Origin: an uncultured Sphingobacteriia bacterium
GTDB lineage: Bacteria; Bacteroidota; Bacteroidia; Chitinophagales; Chitinophagaceae
Length of the DNA: 8,636 nt
Assembly: GCA_945957225.1 (NCBI GenBank)
Contig: CAMFKK010000078.1
Location: forward strand, 1 to 8,636
Reading direction: 5' to 3'
The first letter of the stretch is position 1, and each line of letters starts with the position of its first letter. Below the pieces are notes generated by a model. It saw only the letters and a list, made by a program, of their open reading frames with translations. It made no database searches and was not told where the DNA came from. Of this stretch, positions 5,921 through 8,636 are shown one piece after another. The translations under genes were made by a program, and so were the position numbers.

Positions 5921-7642
5921 ATGCAAAAGCTAACAATGACCAAAAGTATTCTTGCTATTGCAATTGTTATTTTTAACTTGTCTGGTTGCCAACAGTTAAA
6001 ATCTAATAATTCACCAAAGTCAGACGCTATTTACTTTAATGGGGATATTGTAACCATGGAGGGCAATACAGCTAGCTATGCAGAAGCCATTGCCATAAAA
6101 GACGGCAAGATTCTGTTTGTGGGTTCTAAAGAGGAGGCTCAAAAAATGCAGGGCGATTCCACCCAAATGATCAACCTGGAAGGCAAATCAATGTTCCCTG
6201 GCTTTATTGATGGCCACGCGCATTTTGGTGGATTTGCCGCACAGGCAGCCGGGGCACAGATTCTGCCTCCGCCAGACGCGGGTGTAAAAAACATTCCCGA
6301 CCTTATCAAGACCCTCCAAGTATGGGCTACCCCAGAAAACATTGCCTTAACGGGATGGATCTTTGGTATGGGTTATGACGAGTCTGTGATGGAGGAGCAG
6401 CGTCATCCCACTAAGCAGGAATTGGATCAGGTATCCACTACGGTACCCATCATGGTTATCCATATCTCCGGACATTTTTGTGCGGTGAATTCAAAGGGAT
6501 TGGAACTCCTAGGCATTACTGCTAAGTCAAAAAATCCTGCAGGCGGTGTAATCAGAAGAATGCCCAATTCTCAGGAACCCAATGGGGTTTTGGAAGAGCT
6601 TGCCGCCATACCCAATTTTGCCAAAGCCATTAATCCATTAACCAAAGAAAGCTTTAACAAATTCATGAGCACAGGACAAACCATGGCCCTGAGTTATGGT
6701 TACACAACCGCACAAGATGGACGCTTAATGGGACCTGTAGACGTGATGGCACAGCTGGCAGAAGCCAATTTCTTCAAGCTGGACGTTGTTTCTTATGTTG
6801 ATTATGCATGGCCTAAACACCTCTATTCCAAATGGAACAATGCCAATTACAACCAGCATTATAGAATAGCAGGTATGAAACTTACACTGGACGGATCGCC
6901 GCAGGGAAGAACTGCCTGGCGCACGGTTCCCTATCTGATGCCGCCCCCAGGTGAAAACAAGGATTATAAAGGTTATGCGGCCATTGCCGATGACCAGAAA
7001 GTGGCTGCCATCTATGACACAGCATTCAAACACAATTGGCAAATCATCACACATGCCAATGGCGATGCGGCTATTGACCAAATGATCCGCACCATGAAAC
7101 CTGCTGCCAAAAAATATGGCAACCAAAACAGGAGAAATGTGCTGATTCATGGACAATATGTGCGCGCAGACCAGTTGGATTCCTTAAAAAAATTAGACGT
7201 GATTGCCTCCTTGTTTCCGCTACACACATTTTATTGGGGAGACTGGCACAAGCAACTGATTGGAGACTCTCTAGGTAATGGCATCAGCCCCACTAAAACG
7301 GCGCTGAACAAGGGTTTGCGGATTACCACACATACGGACGCACCTGTGGCTTTGCCCAATCTCATGCGTGCTGTTTGGACAGCGGTGGCCAGAACTTCTC
7401 GTTCCGGAAAAACCATTGGCCAGGCCGAGCGCCTTACCGCTTATGAAGCCATGAAGTCAATCACCGAATGGTCTGCCTATCAGCATTTTGAAGAAGACAA
7501 AAAAGGAACTTTAACCAAAGGTAAACTGGCCGATCTGGTCATTCTGGACAAGAACCCATTAAAGGTATCTACAGATGACATTAAGGAGATTCTGGTGCTT
7601 GAAACCATCAAGGAAGGAAAATTGGTGTACAAAAAACAATAG
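5921..7642 (+). CDS. Exported amidohydrolase lipoprotein (Amidohydro_3, YtcJ/NfdA-like)
   Basis: The product is 573 residues from ATG 5921. The ATG at 5936 would also work, whereas an upstream start inside the previous gene would bury the signal peptide. Residues 8-23 form a lipoprotein signal with lipobox LSGC, making Cys23 the lipidated residue. No acidic K-D/E-type surface-export signal follows the Cys, so a periplasm-facing membrane anchor is likely. The enzyme has the metal-dependent amidohydrolase hallmarks in order: GFIDGHAHFG (metal ligands His99 and His101), GMKLTLDGS (Lys320 at the position of the bridging lysine), ITHANGD (His378), LIHGQ (His410), HTDAPV (Asp473) and GKLADLVILDKNPL closing the small beta-sandwich. 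This set defines Amidohydro_3, which includes YtcJ-like proteins and N-substituted formamide deformylase; it hydrolyses C-N or related bonds, and the substrate here is unknown. The middle of the gene is more GC-rich than its neighbours (36 of 60 bases at 6241-6300 against 19 of 60 at 5641-5700). It is the last gene of the three-gene unit. Confidence 0.87.
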   Translation: MQKLTMTKSILAIAIVIFNLSGCQQLKSNNSPKSDAIYFNGDIVTMEGNTASYAEAIAIKDGKILFVGSKEEAQKMQGDSTQMINLEGKSMFPGFIDGHAHFGGFAAQAAGAQILPPPDAGVKNIPDLIKTLQVWATPENIALTGWIFGMGYDESVMEEQRHPTKQELDQVSTTVPIMVIHISGHFCAVNSKGLELLGITAKSKNPAGGVIRRMPNSQEPNGVLEELAAIPNFAKAINPLTKESFNKFMSTGQTMALSYGYTTAQDGRLMGPVDVMAQLAEANFFKLDVVSYVDYAWPKHLYSKWNNANYNQHYRIAGMKLTLDGSPQGRTAWRTVPYLMPPPGENKDYKGYAAIADDQKVAAIYDTAFKHNWQIITHANGDAAIDQMIRTMKPAAKKYGNQNRRNVLIHGQYVRADQLDSLKKLDVIASLFPLHTFYWGDWHKQLIGDSLGNGISPTKTALNKGLRITTHTDAPVALPNLMRAVWTAVARTSRSGKTIGQAERLTAYEAMKSITEWSAYQHFEEDKKGTLTKGKLADLVILDKNPLKVSTDDIKEILVLETIKEGKLVYKKQ

Positions 7643-7981
7643 CAAAGTCATAAAAGAATGAACTCTTTAAGTAGCAAATTTTATCCTTTGTCTGAGAGGA
7701 CAATTTCCTCCTTAATTACGTTTTAAATTTCAGTTTAAAGATTATGTTGAATACTATCAAATACTGAATAATAATTTTAGTATTTCTTATATGTATCAGA
7801 TTTCTTTTGAGCATAAATTGGAATTGTAATCAGAAGTGTTTTATTGTGAGAATAATGGCTTTAGATATCAGTTTTAAAATGGGTTTTACTGGTTTCAATA
7901 AAAAACTTAACTGTAAATGCCAATTAAATTAAATGAGCCTAGTTTTTAAATGGTAGTCTTATCCATCATTTAAACAAGAAA
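7643..7981. other. Intergenic region after the amidohydrolase
   Basis: No gene is supported on either strand. GAGGA (7696-7700) pairs with TCCTC (7706-7710) around a 5-base loop and is followed some bases later by GTTTT, a weak terminator candidate for the three-gene unit. A second, AT-rich stem pairs AAATACT (7759-7765) with AGTATTT (7779-7785) around 13 bases. No TAnnTTTG promoter box was found before the broken gene at 7982. Confidence 0.4.
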
Positions 7982-8636
7982 ATGAAATACATTTCAGCCA
8001 TTTGTTTTTTTTAATAAGCATTTTTGAAGTAAATGGGCAAAAAGAATTAGATACCCTACAAAAGGCAAAAATTAATTCAAAATCTTAGCAATTACTTGCA
8101 TCTGCAATCAAAATGCAATTTGATTCAATTAAAATACTTGAATTAGAAAAGGAAATAAATAGTCTAAAAAAGTCAGAATCTAAAAAAAAGGGATTTACTA
8201 CAGAACCAACTAAATAAAATACAATCAGTTGATAGTATTGAAAAAGCTAATCAGAGAGTAAAGGTTGATAGTTTAAAAAAGTACTTAAAAGGTTATCCAG
8301 TTGCACCTTTTGGAGATACACTTTTATATGTGTTTAACAGAATTGACGGATTTACTCCAAGTGAACGAGCCAATTCTATTAGTAAAAATATCAATGACAT
8401 TGCAAACTTATTCAAATACAATTCAGACAGTTTTAGATTGGAAAAAAGTGTGAATTCTTATGAACTTTTTTATGTTAATAAAGTTATCATGAGCATCTTA
8501 TTGGTAGACGCCCTATTCAATAATTCTAATATTGAATCTCTTGTTAACAATAATTTAAACGTCATTAGAACCGCCATTAAGGTTTATAGAGAACTCCATA
8601 GTACCTCCAATAAAATCAAACGTATAGGTTTAATCC
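7982..8636 (+). pseudogene. Broken 5' part of an MscS-type mechanosensitive channel gene (runs off the window)
   Basis: From ATG 7982 the frame reads MKYISAICFF and stops at 8012 inside a run of eight T. Shifting frame there continues a signal peptide (LISIFEVNGQ) and an alpha-helical, coiled-coil-like stretch (KELDTLQKAK; then KILELEKEINSLKKSESK), interrupted by a TAG at 8086-8088. A second shift in a run of eight A (8182-8189) returns to the original frame, which stays open to the window end. That part contains VDSLKKYLKGYPVAPFGDTL, an Arg in SERA and an Ile/Asn-rich stretch. GYPVAPFGDTLLYVFNR and FTPSERA are the signature I associate with the periplasmic N-terminal region of large Bacteroidota MscS-family channels; the pore and MscS core would lie beyond the edge. 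The restored frame has no start codon of its own before mid-domain. The gene is either a decaying pseudogene, a slippage-regulated gene, or affected by homopolymer sequencing errors; the TAG favours real decay. Confidence 0.65.

Noticed and set aside
6725..7156. Minus-strand reading frame of 143 residues inside the amidohydrolase
   Set aside because: It is antisense to conserved catalytic motifs of the amidohydrolase; its openness follows from codon use of that gene.

Overview
The window looks like chromosomal DNA of a Bacteroidota species, probably an environmental Chitinophagaceae- or Flavobacteriia-like organism. The evidence is very AT-rich intergenic DNA, Sec signal peptides ending in 'S-Q' before the mature chain, A-rich leaders without Shine-Dalgarno sequences, a TAnnTTTG promoter box before the first gene, outer-membrane barrels ending in an aromatic residue, and a remnant of an IS3-type element of the sort common in this phylum. 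The taxonomic guess rests on style, not on a marker gene.

Layout. 241-936 (+) encodes a small secreted beta-barrel protein followed by a hairpin terminator candidate. 1098-1627 (-) is a dead, internally deleted IS3-family element in which the start of OrfA runs straight into the middle of OrfB and the last catalytic acid is lost. 1628-1966 is non-coding and carries a 12-bp perfect inverted repeat. 1967-3567 (+) holds two adjacent short-chain dehydrogenases; the first closely resembles NAD-dependent 7-alpha-hydroxysteroid dehydrogenase (HdhA). A perfect 14-bp hairpin (3594-3632) separates them from 3660-7642 (+). That block is three closely spaced genes: an outer-membrane porin-like barrel with a POTRA-like N-terminal domain, a four-helix inner-membrane protein, and an exported Amidohydro_3 lipoprotein. 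From 7982 to the window edge lies the 5' part of a Bacteroidota-type MscS mechanosensitive channel gene, disrupted by two homopolymer frameshifts and a stop codon.

How the genes may work together (inference). Barrel, small membrane protein and periplasmic amidohydrolase have gaps of only 28 and 16 bases and read as a transport-plus-hydrolysis unit. The two cytoplasmic dehydrogenases just upstream could oxidise or reduce a hydroxyl or keto group on the same imported compound. The HdhA likeness makes a polycyclic or steroid-like alcohol one possible substrate, but nothing in the window proves it. I see no tRNA, rRNA, CRISPR array or defence system. The best candidates for something undescribed are the dehydrogenase/POTRA-barrel/amidohydrolase neighbourhood and the switchable hairpin between its two halves.
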